From contig JAAAIG010000016.1 in the NCBI GenBank assembly GCA_015852425.1, positions 1 through 56,578 of the forward strand: a stretch of 56,578 nucleotides of DNA, given 5' to 3'. Source of the stretch: Gryganskiella cystojenkinii. Lineage: Eukaryota > Mortierellomycota > Mortierellomycetes > Mortierellales > Mortierellaceae. The position numbers and the translations under genes were made by a program. The notes under the pieces are model-generated. The model was not told the origin of the DNA. It ran no database searches and saw nothing but the letters and a program-made list of their open reading frames with translations. This document shows positions 20,745 to 33,800 of the stretch, piece after piece; the first letter of the stretch is position 1; each line of letters opens with the position of its first letter.

Positions 20745-21338
20745 TTAAGCTGTTTCAAGAAAAAAAGGAACAGAAAAAAAAAGGTAGGAACTGTCAGCAA
20801 CATTTCAATCTACTTTTCGCTCTTGTTCTTTGGTGCATGACATCAAGAGACAGCAAACTCACCAGAGGGAGCTCCGAGCGTCGTTCCACGACCAGAGGGG
20901 ACAGCCTTGATAACAACGGGGTCCTCTTTCTGAACAGGGGCATCTGTTAGATCAGAATTCAAAATCAAAGAAAAGCCGTTGGTTAAGAAAAGGTCGCTTC
21001 GAAGTCCATAGTCGGGACATGATAATGCAACCACGATCGAAGGGAGTGCGGCCTCAATTGAGCGATTGATAGAGGTCCACTGCTCATCCTGATAGATTAT
21101 TACCCTTCATGACGGCCTCACGGACACCTCCAGCCTTGATAAGGGCACCCTCGAGGGCATGCTTCGTAGCCTTGTCCTTCTGTTGAGCCTTCTTTTTAGA
21201 GATACGACGGACATGCTGGATACTGGTCGAGACGACGGACTTGTATGATGTTGCGTTTGACTTCAAGGCTTGCTTTCTGACACGTCCGAGCTTTTGCAAG
21301 TTAAACTTTGGGCGCTGGATGTTGTTGCGGGTGACCAT
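20745..21338 (-). CDS. ALB1: Pre-60S shuttling factor Alb1-like
   Basis: Exons 21338-21104, 20943-20863 and a tiny final exon 20749-20745, giving 106 aa. The N-terminus MVTRNNIQRPKFNLQKLGRVRK is basic and resembles the RPK element at the start of yeast Alb1. The rest of exon 1 is Lys/Arg-rich helix (ISKKKAQQKDKATKHALEGALIKAG). Exon 2 carries the acidic linker and GRGTTLGAP, matching the TTLGGP C-terminus of Alb1. In yeast, Alb1 accompanies Arx1 on export-competent pre-60S particles. The perfect donor GTGAGT at 20862 leads to a final exon coding Ala and stop; without that splice the protein ends GEFAVS after the same core, with the stop near 20843. Which end is used is uncertain. Divergent from VTC4. 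Confidence 0.72.
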
Positions 21339-22616
21339 GTTGACTGATGTGATGTATGAGTGCGTGCGTGTGTGAGAAAGAATGAGGAACAGACTACTAA
21401 TGCATGGTAGCAGAAAAAAAAAAAAAAAAAGTGACCAACAAACAATTCAACGATTTCGCAGTCACCTTGTTAACGTTCACGATCGGGAAGGTTGCATTTA
21501 CGTTTAGTAGATTTCTCATCGCACATCTTACAGATATGAAATCTGCTTTCTGGATCGTTGCAGAGCAAACCCTGCACTCGAATGAGGACTGCAATCTCCC
21601 CTGCACAAAGAATCTCCCAAAAAGTCGACTATAAAAAACAGTTTGGTATGTATGTTCAGTCTGCAGACTGACTACATAGAAAACCGTGCGACCGTTGAGG
21701 AGATGCATTGACCCCCACAGCAGCGAAGCTTCATGATGAGATGGAATAGAGTTCAATACAGGGCACGTTTGCTCGCGGACAAACACGAGTGGACTGCTGA
21801 AGTTCAAACGAAATATTGTGATCCAAGCTTTTTATTTTTTTTTTGCTCTGACAGAGAGAACCTCGGTTTGTCGGTTTGAAAGTGTTTAAAGTCAGGGATT
21901 TGAAGACAGCCAAAAAAAAAAAGAAAAAAGGATTGATTCGAGCGGGGTAAGCAGTGGAGATGGAAAAGATTGATTCGCTTTGAGTAAGATCGCTGTCTGC
22001 ATGTGCGTTTGGTTCTCACTCCGGCTGGAGCAACGGTCGTTTATGGTCGTGTTGAGGTCCGATGGATAAGGCGCCAACCGGGGAGTGAAAAAATCGCTGG
22101 AAGAATTGCCTGCAGAGTAAAGTCTGTAGAATAGTGTGCAGAGATGGAAGATAGCATTGAGGTCCGCTGACAACAGATCAGGAGCTTATTACCACTTTGT
22201 ACGGAAAAGGTCGAGAAAGAAGCCGAGCAAAGAGAGAAAAGGCTGCTGTGATGATGATTGTCAAGAGGGTGAGGGAGGAATGGAGTGGGTTAGGGACGCG
22301 AACGATATGTAAAAGTATGAGATGAAAAAAAGAAAAAAAAAGAAGCAACAGAAACGCAACGGTCTTCGATCTGATTTTCCTAGCATTTTACACTCCTCCT
22401 TCTGTCTCCACTTTCCACCTTGCACCAGACTCAGCTCATTCCTCTTTCTTCTTTCCTTCCCTTTCACGACACTCGCATTCATTCTTACATTCTCTTCTCT
22501 TTCTCTCTCTCTTTCTCTTTCCCGTCTTCATTGGTCTTTCTTTTCCTTCTACCTCTCACGGCCAATCTCCCTTACCACCTTCCTCCTATCATTTTCACCC
22601 ACACATCCCACTCACC
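21339..22616. other. Bidirectional ALB1/VTC4 promoter region
   Basis: Head-to-head spacer of 1.28 kb. It has A17 (about 21414-21430) near ALB1 and pyrimidine-rich leader (22380-22616) before VTC4, with CTCTCT at 22500-22520. No additional gene is evident. Confidence 0.55.
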
Positions 22617-25249
22617 ATGAAGTTTGGTGACAATCTGGAGGATTCCATCAATCCCCAATGGAAGGACAACTACGTCCAGTACAACGCCTTGAAGAAGCAG
22701 CTGGAAGAGGGACTCAACAAGACCGCAGGATGGACTGAGCGCGACGAGAGTATCTTTGGTCAGACCCTCGACAGCGACCTCACCAAGGTGAGCAACTTTT
22801 TTTTTTTTTTTTTTTTTGGGAATCACCCATGTAGAATCTGAATGCATGCACTTGAACAAAACCTCCTTGTATTTTGGTCTTGTGTTTCTGACCGTTACAT
22901 ATTGTTCCCATCGCTCCCCACTCTCAGGTCTTCAACTTTGTCCACTCAAAGTTTGAGGAGCTTCAAGAACGCACCACCAAAGCTGAGTTGAAGGTTGCCA
23001 CCTTCCAGGAGAGCTACAATCAAAAGGCGATCGAGACCTTGACCTCGACCGTCTCCGAGATCACTGACGATGTCAACCAGCTCTCAAAGTACTGCAGGAC
23101 TAACTATGCTGGTTTCCTCAAGATTGTCAAGAAGCACGATGTAAGGACAAAAGAACAGAGAAAAAAGAAAAAAAGAAAAAACCCCCAATTGCATCTGACT
23201 CAATATCCACTGGATGCGCTTAATAGAAAAACGTGCCCTACAAGCTCCGGCCTGTGTTCATGATTCAGCTCAAATCGCGCGCTTTCTACAACGTCAACTT
23301 TGACTCCCTTGTCGTGCGTCTCTCAAAGCTTTACCATTCCCTCGGAGGCGAGTCTCTTCCCTTTGGTACTCCGATCACTCCCTCAACTTTTACTGGTATG
23401 TCCAACCAGGCTGGACTCGACCGCAAGTCTTTCAAGTTCTGGGTGCATCCTGACAATGTCATGGAGGTCAAAACCACTGTCTTGAAACACTTGCCTGTCA
23501 TCCTCTATACCCCTCGCGGACCCAACAATGCCGAGTCTCTGGATCCCTCTCTGTCTTCTGTCTACCTCGACAACACTGCCTTTGACCTCTATAACAGCAA
23601 ACTGGAACGCAAGGAAGGTGCGCAAGCGTTCAGACTCCGCTGGTACGGCAACCCTTCCAACAACGAGATTCATGTTGAGCGCAAGATTCATCACGAGGTC
23701 AACAAGTTTGGCGAGTACCACGATCGCTTTACCCTCAAGGAAAAGTATGTCGATGCTTTCTTGAGAGGTGACTACACCATGGAGCGTCAGGTTGCCAAGT
23801 TGCGCGAGCAAGGGGTCAAGTCTACAGCTGAGATCGACAAGTTTGAGAACATGGTCAAAGATGTCCAAAAGTGCATCGTCGATATGAAGCTCAAACCTGG
23901 TAAGGACATTCTCGATGATTATGCCAATTGTTAACGAGAATCCTGTTGTTAAATCACATTAGCTGATACTTGTTGCCACTTCTTTTTTTTATATTTCTTT
24001 CTCTCCAGTCCTGAGAACTGTATATAACAGAACGGCTTTCCAAATCCCTGGGGACAAAAGAGTTCGCCTTTCCATGGACACGGATTTGTGCATGATTCGC
24101 GAGGATAACTTGGATAACATCTCACGATCTGGAGACCACTGGCGTCGCATGGATATCAATTACCCTATGGAGGCGAAAACTACGTACGAGAATGACATGA
24201 CTCGATTCAATTACTCTATCTTGGAAGTCAAGCTCGAGCTGCCCGAGGGCAAGGCAACACCATCGTGGGTCACAGACTTGATGAACAGCCATTTGGTGGA
24301 GTCTGCCGAGACGTTCTCAAAGTACGTCCACGGAGTTGCCGTCTTGTTAGAGAGCCACGTCGCTCTGTTACCCTTCTGGTTGGCTCAACTTGAGAAAGAG
24401 ACTGGTCGCGCCCCCGATTCGATGCGCGGTCAGTTGTCTGCCGATACCCCATCCATTAGCAGAGCAGGATCAACAGCGGACATTCAAAGTATTAACAGTC
24501 GGAGATCCTCTTTAGCCGAGTCTGATAACGGAGCGAGTACAAAGGCGAAGGGAAAGCAAAGAAGCATGGATATTGTCGTGGACTCTCAGTACGGCGCCGA
24601 GAATGGCCAGGGTGCCTATGGCAGTGCCTCGAACCGACCCTCATTGTCTCGTACCAGCAGCAAGCGTTCGTTCGGATTCAAGGGTCTTGGTGGCGTCTTC
24701 AAGCGTTCCGGTTTGGGCAGCAAGGATTCCCGCGAGACGAGCCCTTTGCTTGGCCCAAACAACGGTGATCACGACGTGCCCCAGATCCGCATTATCCCTC
24801 CAAAGCCCAAGAAGGTTGTTGGTGTCTTGAAAGTCGAGGCTAAGGTCTTTTTCGCCAACGAGCGTACCTTCTTGAAGTGGATGAACTTTGCCGTGCTCCT
24901 CGGTACTCTTGGAGTCGGTCTTTTCAACGGTGCCGATAACATAGGACGCTTTGCCGGTATCCTTCTTGCTCTCACTGCCCTGTTGACGCTGGTTTACGCG
25001 ATCTGGCTCTATGAGAAGCGCCTGACCATGTTGCGCAACAAGGACCCCGGTCCATATGGTAAGAGACTTTTCATTTTACAGTTGTGAATGGTTCATGCCA
25101 TTGACAGTTTATTACCCCTAGTGCCTAACATTTATTTCGCCGTTTCTGCTTTAGACGAGCCCGTGATGCCCACGCTCATGTGTGTGTGCTTGTTGACAGC
25201 GATCTCACTCAACTTTTACCTCAAGTCGACCGTCAAATCCAAGCCTTGA
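22617..25249 (+). CDS. VTC4: Vacuolar transporter chaperone 4 (polyphosphate polymerase)
   Basis: Five exons: 22617-22787, 22928-23140, 23227-23899, 24009-25058, 25155-25249, giving 733 aa (yeast Vtc4 is about 720). Residues 1-150 are an SPX domain (MKFGDNLEDSINPQWKDNYVQY, KIVKKHDKNVPYKLRP) that senses inositol pyrophosphates. The tunnel-shaped TTM/CYTH polymerase core runs about 190-500 with RKSFKFWV (K198), FRLRWYG (R264, R266), VERKIHHE (K281), NRTAFQ, LEVKL and FSKYVHGVA. R264/R266/K281 fall at the same numbers as known yeast active-site residues, so it should be catalytic rather than a Vtc2/3-type accessory. A disordered Ser-rich linker leads to three C-terminal membrane helices (DUF202). 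It makes polyphosphate from ATP and passes it into the vacuole. AATAAA lies at 25278-25283. Confidence 0.92.
22797..22817. repeat. T21 homopolymer in VTC4 intron 1
   Basis: Twenty-one T starting 9 nt after the 5' splice site (gtgagcaac). It might act as a U-rich intronic element or simply be a slippage tract. Confidence 0.8.
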
Positions 25250-27817
25250 ATTTTTTTCTTTCTCTGATCTCATCCAAAATAAATGGCACGTGACGTTTTC
25301 ATCATCTGGGAGAGAAAGATCGACGCTGCGACGCGCTTGTTTGCTTCTGTCTGGTGGGTAGAGGTGCGTGATTTCAAAACAAGTCATCCTGGGAGAACCC
25401 TCTTGTCCGTCCGGTACCAAGCAAAACGACCATCAGCGCGTGTTCGTCATGGTGGGGGGCTGTCGGAGTCATGTGTAATGGGCAGCTAAACCTTATTGGA
25501 CCGAGATTGGATCGACCCCAAAAGAGTTGGGGTTGTTGCGTGGAGGTAGTGTCGAGTTGGAGCCACAAGGTAACCTGGGAGCTGGTTCCCTGGTTCGACA
25601 TGAGAAGAAAGTCGATTGCACACTCGCCTGGGTGGGCTGCCTTGACTAAACAATGGAATAATGAGAGATGGTGAACAGAGAAGGTGCGGTGCGCACGAGC
25701 ACTTTTATTTAGAAAGGACGGGACCCCGCCTTTGACTGAACCGAATGACTGAGCCCTGCGCGCTGTTTGCTCAGTCACTGTCCAATGATTTTGTGCGTGC
25801 CCCTTGTCAGCGTATGTTTTGTATGACTGACCCTGACACGACCGACGACTGGCCTTCGCTGCTGTCACAGCCTGGGCTTGATGACAAGAACCCATCAAAT
25901 GATCCAATCCCACTTTTTTATTCCTTTTTCCTTTCGTCACCCTTAAACTCCACATCTCCCTCTCTTTTTTTTCTTATCCCTTGTCATTACCAGGCAAAGC
26001 AGATCAAACAACAATTGTCGTTGGACCCTGCATTGAACACCACCACCCTTCTCTCCTCTCATCCTTTCCGACCCAAAATAGTCATTTGCCGCACCTGCTT
26101 GGCGACCCACATCACAATCAACCTGCGCATAAGACCATACCTTTTTGTCTCTCCTCAACTCCCACACTTTCCCTTTCCCTGCGACAAAACTGCAACTCCT
26201 GAACACAGACGACTCTGGTTGTGTTGTCGTTCTCGGACTGATCGTGCCTGGAACTATATTACGCTCCATAAGAATCAGACCCAGCCAAGGTAGGAGGCAA
26301 TCAAGAATTGCATTCCCTTTTTTTTTCTTCCTTCCTTTTTCCCCCCCTTTCCAATGCCACTCAGTTCAGCCTTCCGCAGCGGACTATCCCCATGATTCTT
26401 CATATCTTTCTCTCTCTTTTCTTCTCTTCATTCCCTTTTCTTTATCGTCACTCCTTCGTCGACAATCATGTCGACATTTCCTCATCCCCATTGGAGATGT
26501 AAAAAAAAAAGAAGAAAGTCCGTTGCCACCAATTCTTTAACACAATGGCCTCTAGAAGATGGTATGGAGCAGGACCGAAAACGGGGACCTCGTATGCGCT
26601 GCATAGAGGCAGGACGTATTGGTGACTTTTGGATTCTCTGTTGTTCCCTTTATCAGAGCATGTTTTTGACTCCTGAATATCCAGGGGCGGAGAGAAAGGA
26701 CAAACGAAGAGCAGATAGCTACAGGAGAGCTCGTTTTCTTTTTCGGGAACCCCATTCCGTCATCAGCAGTGGTATCGCTCTTACTGTCCAAGTAGGAAAG
26801 GACTTTTGGACAGGGTGCAGGAGGAAGAGAGCGAGTGAGGTGTCTCAAGTCTATCAAGCGATTGGCAGGGGGGAGGGGAGGGGGGACGTGCTGCCCAGTG
26901 AGGGAGCCGGATTCGTCTCAGACACTGCGGCGCGGCGCGGATGTGAGAGCGGAAGTGCAGAACCGGTGGACGTAATCGTTTCTTTTTTTCATTTTCGTGG
27001 GTTGTTGTTGACTGCAGTTGTTTTCATGTGTTCGGTTGCCACGGAACCATCGTTATTCACGAAAGGAACTTCAATCCTTTTCTTTCCATTTATGACCGTC
27101 TCTTCAACTCTACCCCTTCAAAAGCAATCTTGAGGAGTATGGTTCTCAACATGGTCTTCATATCTAGGAATTTTGCTCTTGTTCTTTCGATCTCTCTCTC
27201 TTTTTCCATCCGTTTGTTCCTGCCGTGCTGCTATTGCTGTGCACTGTCCATTTCTTCACATATCGTCTTCCTCGTCTTTCCTTTTCCCACCACCTCCTTC
27301 ACTTTGTCCCTTTTTTGGAACCACCTCAAACAATCAAAGCGAAAAAAAAGAGAAAGGGATCAATTTGACTCCTGTTTCTTTTCTCGACAGCAATTTTTCC
27401 CTTTCTGTATCCGCTGTTGCTCCGTGCGCAGGCCGCGTTTGTTCGTTGTGTGCTATCGGACTGTTGTCTCTCGCTTTATTTGCACCCCCACTCTTCTCTT
27501 GCTCCTTCGCGCAAACAGCTGCTCTCTTTTCCTTTCCCTCCTGGCGCCTCCTCCCTTGCTTTCTCTCTCTCTCTCACTCTCTCCTTATCTCCTTCTCTTC
27601 ACTCTTTGATTTAATTCAAAACATTCTTTGACAGCAATCCATTCATCAAAACGTGGACGCGTTTTTTTACTCTTTGTTCACATTCTATTCATTGTCCATG
27701 TTCCTCAACGGTCAGCATCCCCCCTTTTGTCCACATGGACTTCTTGTCTATCGTGACATTCAGGCCTCATTCATCGCGACTAATTAATGTCTTTTTCTTG
27801 ATGACTTCATTCCTTAG
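25250..27817. other. VTC4 3' flank and long leader of the CHD gene
   Basis: A perfect-looking acceptor (CATTCCTTAG) ends directly before the ATG at 27818. The CHD gene therefore probably has an upstream 5' UTR or coding exon; CCAAG|GTAGGA at about 26289 is a candidate donor. The region is pyrimidine-rich at 25900-26500 and 27150-27620. An open frame at 26468-27133 looks non-protein-like. Confidence 0.5.
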
Positions 27818-30800
27818 ATGGAAATTGACCAGCCAGAAAACCAATCGGATCAGACTGTTGCCGATTCCAGCGACCAGCAACCATTTTTACTCGAGAAAGG
27901 AAACGCGTTGAAGATCCTGGATCAGACTATTGACGACGGAGGCGCTGTCAAGTACACCGTGTTATGGGAAAACGGGGCCACAACTGAGGTAAGAGGTCCG
28001 CCTATCAACTCCCCAAACATGACAACCCCTTCATTGACTCAGTCTCTTTTGGAAGGAACGGCCGGATCTATTATTTTTATTTTTCATTGTCACCGCAAAC
28101 GACTCTTCCTTCATTGTCCACCATCAAATCTCAACTCTGGATCTAAACGTGGATTTGTTCCCAGGAAATGCCCGTTTTGTGATATTACACGATTTATGCT
28201 CACGTCATGAAAGCTCATGATGGGTTGGGCTGCCGACAAGGGGGTGTCCATCTGAGCACTCTACGCCTTACTCATTTCAACACGACCCAGTCTCAAGGAG
28301 CATCACCAACAGCAATAGCAGGGTCAAACAGTAGGAAGAAAAAATAGGAGAGGGGCAATGGGGTCAACAACACAGGGACGACTAAAAAGGAGTGGGAATC
28401 ACGAAGGGGGTTGGAAAAGCGGGCCCAAGAAGGAAGGAATGAATGGGGAGGAAGGGAACCCACTGCTCTTTTTTTTTGCTGCACAAAGCAATGCAATCAA
28501 AGACAGAGATTCGACTTGGCAATCCTCAGAATCATTGGACTCTTATGTATCGCCACCGTTTTTTCTTGTGCCGTGTTGCGGCCTTTTTTTTTGTGGATCA
28601 CCGAGGATGCGTGGTGTTGAGGTTGATACAAGGCCAAGCATTTGCCTATAAGCAGAGATAATAATGGAACTGGATTGCAGCAGATCTCCGCGATCTTGTG
28701 CCGAGGAATCAGGATAGTACGGGAGAAGAATACGAGGCTTTAACAGGATTCAGGGGGAGTTCTATTGTGTGACAACGAAAATCAGACAGTGTCCACAGCA
28801 AATTAACACATAACCTTGATCTTTCTTCTTTCTTCGTCTCGCTCGCTTTATGTTTGTTATGCGCGCATCCTTAGGAATCGGTCGAGGCTCTCGGGCAATG
28901 GGACGATCTAGTACAGGAATATGAACACAGTCAGTTTTCAATGTCAGAGACTACAACCAAACCACTGTCACCCTCTCCACCAACATCAGTCCGCAAATCC
29001 CAATCGTCATCTGTTGCCGACAGCGATCCATCCACAAAGAAGAAACTCGCTACACCTGCAGTATCAACGCGTCCAACCCGGATAAGAGCCAGGGCCAACT
29101 ATAACGAGCAGGCAGATTCAGACGACGATGGCGCTTATGGCACACCCACGTCCAGCACCAAGAAAGGCGGCAAGACATCAAAAAAGTCAACATCAACCGC
29201 AACGGGATCTAGCGGTGAGGATGTTCATAGCCCGGATCTAGATGCAGAATCGACCCCCACGCTCTCGGCTCGGGGGTACCCCAGAAGGACCGGAACCGTA
29301 AAGCCTCAGCCCAAGGCGGCATCTTCAGGGGAAGATTCGTCGGAAGAAGCAGCTCCAGTCAAGGCGAGAGCTGAACGGAAAGGAGGATTCGCACCAAAGT
29401 CCAAGAAGGTGCTCCTACCAAGTTCGACAGAGACTAGCTTTGTGCTGGCACACCACTCTTTCTGTACAAGATGTGGTCAGAAAGGCGAGATCACCAAGCG
29501 CAAGGCCTCCAAGAAGAAGAGCGACGACGAGGACGATGATGAGCCACTGGGAGCTCTCCTACTTTGCGAATGCTGCGCCTATGCATTCCACCGAGCTTGT
29601 TTGCGCAAGACGTATATGGACAGCCTCGGGAACCATGGATTCAGGTGCGAGTCCTGTATCAAGAACGGAGGAGCAGAGTGTCTAGAATGCCACGAATGGG
29701 AGGGCAAAAGCTCGGCCCAAACGGTGACCAAACTGGCTGTACCTAACGGGGTACCGTCAACACCAACCTCAGGAACAATAACCCCAGCAGAAGACACGCC
29801 AGTGACGGCAGGGAAGAGTACCGAAAATGCCGAGGGCAGTACGATCTCAGAAGTTGACAAGGACAAAGATCAACCCATGGATGCCGCCAAAGATCCAACA
29901 AATGCCGACGAAAGCGCAGCCCCAGAACCATCGACCGCAGCAGAGGAAAAGACTCCCGAACCAGAAGTCCTCTTCCGATGCTTCCGGTGCACGTATAGCG
30001 CCCATGACCGGTGTCTAAAGCCACACTCAAGTATAGATCCCGATACTAGTCAGACCAATCTCGTGAAGACATACAGGAAGGACTGGAAATGCCACCAGTG
30101 TCTGGAATGGGACCAAGACTTGGATGTGATTCTCGCCTACAGGGACGAGCCAATCGTCAGACCCGGAAGTGAGGAGAGTGCTATGGAAGTCGACGAGCCT
30201 GAGGCAGTCAAGAGCAGTATTTTTAAACGCAAGGCACAGTCGGAAGCCGTGATCAAGGACAAGGATGGTGCCCTCCCTCAACCAAAGAACACCATCAGAG
30301 AGCTTTTGGTCAAGTGGAAAAATATGTCGTACCGCAAAGTTACCTGGGTTCCGTACTACTGGGCCTGTCAAGTCGTTTCTCCTGCCAAAATCAAGACATT
30401 TTGGAAAAAGACTGTTGGACCTGCAAACGTGTCGGACGTTGTGCCCCCAGACTGGACTCAGGTCGATGTGATCATGGACGTGATTTTCGATTCAGAGTGG
30501 GATGGAGGTGCTGACGACATGGATGCAATGGATCATATCCAGTCTGTGTTTGTCAAATGGAAGTCCCTCGAATATGAGCACTGTAAGTGTTCGCACTCGT
30601 TTAGTGTTGTGTCAAGATCTCTGGCCAGGATACCATTATTGCACTGACTTATCATTTATTGGTTTCCTTCATTTAGCCACTTGGGACGAACCTGACGAGC
30701 CGGATAGTCCTCATTATGGTTCCTTCAAGGCTGCATATAAGAAATGGGCTGCCTCCCTCAAGATCCACCTCCCAACACGTGCCAAGGCGGGGAAATCTGG

Positions 30801-33800
30801 TATCCAGCCGAGATCTGCCGCCAAGCCATTCGAGGAACTAAAACTCCAGCCAACTTATATCTCTGGTGGAACATTGAAGGACTATCAGCTGGACGGTCTA
30901 AAGTATGTTTCAAATTGACAGTTTTTCCAACCACCATGCTTGGTCGTAACTTCGAACACTAGCTCTTGTATTTACAACGCCCTTTTTTTTTTTGACTTGT
31001 GCGCACATTAGCTGGATGAGGTACAACCACTGGAAGAATGTGAACAGTATTCTCGCTGATGAGATGGGGTTGGGCAAGACGATCCAAATGGTGTCTCTGG
31101 TGACGAACCTTTACCATGAGCTGAAAGCGTTCCCCTGTTTGATTGTCGTACCAAACTCAACTCTCACGAACTGGGTTCGTGAGTTTGAGAAGTGGGCACC
31201 AGATCTCCGTGTGGTCGCTTATTTTGGACCCGCAGCGTCTCGATCTGTGATTCGCGATTTCGAGTTATTCCACCGAGGAACTCAGGACCTAAGATGCCAT
31301 GTCGTGGTGACCACCTACGAGATGATCACCAACATCACTGAGAATGTCATCTTCCGCAGGAATTCCTGGGAATGTCTGGTCGTGGATGAGGGACAGCGAC
31401 TCAAGAATGAGAACAGTATCCTGTTCGTCAAGCTCAACGAACTGATGGTCGAGCACAGGGTCTTGTTGACGGGAACACCGTTGCAGAACAATATCCGAGA
31501 ATTGTTCAGTTTGATGAGCTTCTTGGATCCAGTCAAGTTCTCTGATGTCACAGAGTTGGAGAAAAAATACGAGAACTTGGACAAAACGGCTGTCGAGGAG
31601 CTGCATGTGGTAAGCAACCCGAAATAGCACTTGTCTGTCATCGTTACGATTTTTCTTTCCCGCCTACATATGTCTAACCTGAGCACCATACTGTTCTTTC
31701 CGGATGAAACGCTAGCTTTTGAAACCATTCTTCCTTCGACGTACAAAGGACGAAGTACTCAAAGATCTACCTCCAAAGGTAACTGCTGTGATTCATATTT
31801 CATATGCCACATCATGCTCATAAACGATTCTCGAGTCATTAACGCCACATTCTTGAATTTTCTTTGTGAACAGAGCGAAGTGATTGTGCCGGTGGGCATG
31901 TCCAAGCTTCAAAAAGAGATCTACAGAGGAATTCTGTCTCGTAACCACAAACTCCTCCAGTCCATCACCAACCGAGGTGGTACCGCCAGCAATCGCAAGA
32001 CGTCCCTCCAAAACATCCTTATGGAGTTGCGCAAGTGTTTGAACCATCCCTACCTTATTGATGGTATCGAGCCTCGGAACTTGCCTTCGATGGAACTAGT
32101 TCACAAGTCTCTGATCGAAGCTGGTGGCAAGCTCGAGTTGCTCCACAGCATGCTGCCAAAACTGAAGGCGAACGGACACAGAGTGTTGATTTTCTCGACC
32201 ATGACGCGTTTGCTAGATATTCTAGAGGATTACCTTAATGGCGAGCGATATAACTATGTCCGCCTGGATGGGTCCACATCGAGCAGCGAACGTCAAGCTC
32301 GGATCGATCGGTACAATGCTCCAGACTCGGACGTTTTCGTCTTTTTACTTTCAACTCGCGCTGGAGGCGTCGGAGTCAACTTGGCGACCGCAGACACGAT
32401 CATCATTTACGATGTTGATTTCAACCCCAAAGCAGACATGCAGGCCCTATCGCGAGCCCATCGTATTGGACAGAAGAACAAGGTCTTGGTGCTCAAGTTC
32501 ATGACCCGAAACTCGGCTGAGGAACGCATTGTCCAGATTGGAAAGAAAAAGATGATCTTGGATCATTTGATTGTCGAGCGTATGGAAGATGAGAACCTCG
32601 ATCCGGTGGACGTTGAGTCTATTCTGAAATTCGGTGCCAAGGCCTTGTTTGAGGAAGATCAGTCTGCGAACGAGGATGTCAAGTACGACGATGCCGCTCT
32701 GGACGCCTTATTGGATCGGAGCAAGATCGAACATACCCGAGATGACACCGACAATGGCGAGACCAAGGTCAGCGGATTCGGTTTTGCTAAGGTCTGGACC
32801 GAGACCAAGGGCCTTGTCGACGAGGACATCCCGATGGATGCACCGCAAGAGGAGGAAGAGGAAGGGTTCTGGTCAACGCTGCTGAGAGATCGTCTGAAGA
32901 CTGCTTATATGCCTGAGGAAGAACATCTTGGTCGTGGAGCCCGCCGCAAGACCGTTTTGTCATATGCGGAGAATGGGGACCAGAGCAAGAGGCGTAAGGT
33001 CGGAAAGGATGCGCCTACCAAGGACGATGAGGACGATGATGAAGGAGAGGATTATGTTGATCAAGACATGGCAGGATCCGATGTCGAGTCTGCAGAGTCC
33101 GAAGCCGAGATCGATCCGAATGAAATCGCGGCTGAGCTGGGCACGATCAAGAAGGTACCGAAACGGAGCCGAGGCAAGTTGGCTGAAGGTGATCCGGCAT
33201 TGGGTATTGAGGGAGAGGAAGGTGCGGGCAAGATCAAGCGTCCACGTGCCGGCGTCAACCCCTCATCCCCGCTGCAAAGAATCGAAGGTGCGCCCAAGAA
33301 GGCGGCAGCAATGGCTGGGCGGAGGCAGCCTTTGCCTTGCTTGGTCTGTCAGCGAAGTCACAGGGATCGTTGCCCCGAGAGTCAGGATATCCCGTTGGTT
33401 TTGGAACGCCGTCAACAAATTGCGACCAGTAACTACCCGGAAAACTACAAGGAACTGGCTTTGCAGGCTCTGGATCGCTTCTTGATGGAAAAACAGATTC
33501 AGCCAAGCGAGTTACCCAAGACCAGGAAGAGTTCCGCTAAACTCTCTGCCATGGCTGCTAGATTGGGAGGATCAGCTTACCAGGAGAACTTGCGGTCCAT
33601 GTCAATCGGGAAAGCTTATGTCCCGACGATCACTCCTGGTGCCTGTATTGTTTGCAACCAGGCTCCATACCATCTTCCGTTCAAGTGTCCCGAGACAAGA
33701 AACGTCCAGTTTATGCAGGAGAGGTGTCGAAACATCACCTTGGACCCCACGATCTCGGACGCCAAGAAGCAAGAATATGTCTCTACCATCAAGCAACTCA

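Noticed and set aside
26468..27133. 221-codon open frame with a real ATG upstream of the CHD gene
   Set aside because: No domain, mixed composition and poly-T/A-derived stretches. It lies where a 5' UTR intron of the CHD gene is expected.
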